A DNA stretch of 64,000 bases from Limanda limanda (taxonomy: Eukaryota > Chordata > Actinopteri > Pleuronectiformes > Pleuronectidae): NCBI RefSeq assembly GCF_963576545.1, contig NW_026870578.1, positions 124,001 through 188,000 of the forward strand, in the 5' to 3' direction. Position numbers and translations under genes: made by a program. A model generated the notes under the pieces. It made no database searches, was not told where the DNA came from, and was given only the letters and a program-made list of their open reading frames with translations. Numbering within the stretch: the first letter of the stretch is position 1; each line of letters begins with the position of its first letter. Shown here piece by piece: positions 62,532 to 64,000 of the stretch.

Positions 62532-63982
62532 AAAAGGTTATTCAAGAATATCTCTTTCTCCTATGTGCTTTCATCCCTAACCCTAACCCTAACCCTTCCG
62601 AAAGTCGGAGAAGCTCAAGGATGGTACCGATCGATGCGCGCTACCCCATTTAGTGGGGGTAGAGCCTACTTGCAAGTCTCTCCGACCTTCACAAAAAAAG
62701 TTATTCAAGAATATCTCTTTCTCCTATGTGCTTTCATCCCTAACCCTAACCCTAACCCTTCCGAAAGTCGGAGAAGCTCAAGGATGGTACCGATCGATGC
62801 GCGCAACCCCATTTAGTGGGGGTAGAGCCTACTTGCAAGTCTCTCCGACCTTCACAAAAAAAGTTATTCAAGAATATCTCCTCAGATTTGGGGGAATTTC
62901 GTCGGTCGACCTCTTCCGAAGGTCGTACAAGCTCGGGGATGGTACCAATCGATCTGCAGGACCCAAATTAGTCCAGATGCAACCACTTTCCAAGTCTCTC
63001 CGACCTTCACAAAAAAAGTTATTCAAGAATATCTCTTTCTCCTATGTGCTTTCATCCCTAACCCTAACCCTAACCCTTCCGAAAGTCGGAGAAGCTCAAG
63101 GATGGTACCGATCGATGCGCGCTACCCCATTTAGTGGGGGTAGAGCCTACTTGCAAGTCTCTCCGACCTTCACAAAAAAAGTTATTCAAGAATATCTCTT
63201 TCTCCTATGTGCTTTCATCCCTAACCCTAACCCTAACCCTTCCGAAAGTCGGAGAAGCTCAAGGATGGTACCGATCGATGCGCGCTACCCCATTTAGTGG
63301 GGGTAGAGCCTACTTGCAAGTCTCTCCTACCTTCACAAAAAAAGTTATTCAAGAATATCTCCTCAGATTTGGGGGAATTTCGTCGGTCGACCTCTTCCGA
63401 AGGTCGTACAAGCTCGGGGATGGTACCAATCGATCCGCAGGACCCAAATTAGTCCAGATGCAACCACTTTCCAAGTCTCTCCGACCTTCACAAAAAAAGT
63501 TATTCAAGAATATCTCTTTCTCCTATGTGCTTTCATCCCTAACCCTAACCCTAACCCTTCCGAAAGTCGGAGAAGCTCAAGGATGGTACCGATCGATGCG
63601 CGCTACCCCATTTAGTGGGGGTAGAGCCTACTTGCAAGTCTCTCCGACCTTCACAAAAAAAGTTATTCAAGAATATCTCTTTCTCCTATGTGCTTTCATC
63701 CCTAACCCTAACCCTAACCCTTCCGAAAGTCGGAGAAGCTCAAGGATGGTACTGATCGATGCGCGCTACCCCATTTAGTGGGGGTAGAGCCTACTTGCAA
63801 GTCTCTCCGACCTTCACAAAAAAAGTTATTCAAGAATATCTCTTTCTCCTATGTGCTTTCATCCCTAACCCTAACCCTAACCCTTCCGAAAGTCGGAGAA
63901 GCTCAAGGATGGTACCGATCGATGCGCGCAACCCCATTTAGTGGGGGTAGAGCCTACTTGCAAGTCTCTCCGACCTTCACAA
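62532..63982. repeat. Right end of window: A-A-B, A-A-B, A-A-A
   Basis: B starts at 62858 and 63339. The final three complete units are A (63494, 63657, 63820). The last has GCGCAACCCC near 63926, the subtype that elsewhere sits just before a B. Confidence 0.9.
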
Positions 63983-64000
63983 AAAAAGTTATTCAAGAAT
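63983..64000 (+). repeat. Partial monomer cut by the window edge
   Basis: Eighteen bases of the left arm shared by A and B, so its type cannot be read. The preceding CAACCCC-type A predicts that it is B. Confidence 0.9.

Larger units (their letters stand above)
1..64000. repeat. Two-monomer satellite DNA array with embedded telomeric hexamers
   Basis: The whole window is a head-to-tail array of 399 complete monomers, 280 of type A (163 bp) and 119 of type B (155 bp), plus 18 bp of the next. Mean period is 160 bp, within the nucleosomal range usual for satellites. All units point the same way; I saw no inverted unit, insertion or unique spacer. Both ends of the window lie inside the array, so its true length and flanks are unknown. 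B units never adjoin each other; A runs between B units are 1 to 5 long. There is no stretch that could be called a gene. Function is unknown; satellites of this kind usually form constitutive heterochromatin. The (CCCTAA)n content is seen directly, while a subtelomeric or centromeric location is only inference. Confidence 0.98.

Noticed and set aside
1..64000. CRISPR array (regular repeats)
   Set aside because: There are no unique spacers. The whole 155-163-bp period is repeated and the composition points to eukaryotic satellite DNA.
1..64000. tRNA, rRNA or 5S-derived satellite
   Set aside because: I saw no A-box/B-box promoter pair, cloverleaf or rRNA-like segment in either monomer. A covariance-model search would settle it.
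1..64000. Transposable element or LTR fragment as source of the monomers
   Set aside because: No terminal repeats, target-site duplications, or reverse-transcriptase or transposase motifs occur; every base is accounted for by A or B.

Overview
The window is one uninterrupted tandem satellite array. Read from first base to last, it contains no gene, RNA gene, mobile element or unique sequence. Every base belongs to one of two related monomers in the same head-to-tail orientation. Monomer A is 163 bp and carries a short block of telomere-type DNA, (CCCTAA)3CCC. Monomer B is 155 bp and has a different central segment with no telomeric DNA. I phased the whole window by hand: 280 A and 119 B monomers plus an 18-bp start of the next one. 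The lengths close exactly: 280x163 + 119x155, minus 15 A units short by 6 bp, one short by 12 bp and two short by 1 bp, plus one B long by 1 bp, gives 63,982.

Organism: a eukaryote whose telomere is probably the TTAGGG type (vertebrates, many other animals, many fungi and protists, some plants such as Asparagales). It is not the common plant TTTAGGG or insect TTAGG type. The sequence alone does not narrow this further, and I do not recognise the satellite as a named family. G+C is about 47% in both monomers. A subtelomeric, pericentromeric or B-/sex-chromosome heterochromatin location would all fit; nothing here decides between them.

Layout: B is always isolated. Consecutive B units are separated by 1 (15 times), 2 (58), 3 (39), 4 (3) or 5 (3) A units, and two B units never touch. 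On this A/B grammar sit multi-monomer repeats marked by shared point variants: an irregular left part (1-5300); a 481-bp A/A/B stretch with a nested 962-bp duplication (5301-7868); a 3529-bp repeat in two copies plus a rearranged third (7869-18146); a region with three related five-A clusters (18147-30338); a 1443/1437-bp duplication (30339-33218); a short stretch of mixed spacing (33219-34979); a 7205-bp tandem duplication with nested 1280-bp duplications (34980-49389); a 644-bp A/A/A/B run (49716-52291); a 1443-bp duplication (55005-57890); and a 1280-bp duplication (59972-62531).

How the parts relate: A and B share a 23-bp left arm and a gap-free 100-bp right part (77 of 100 bases identical between consensus units). 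They differ by a swapped central cassette, 40 bp in A and 32 bp in B. The telomeric hexamers sit at the right end of the A cassette. The array therefore looks like an older satellite in which one monomer type acquired telomeric DNA and both types were then amplified together by unequal exchange. Long open reading frames run through the array but are by-products of the repeat lengths, not genes.
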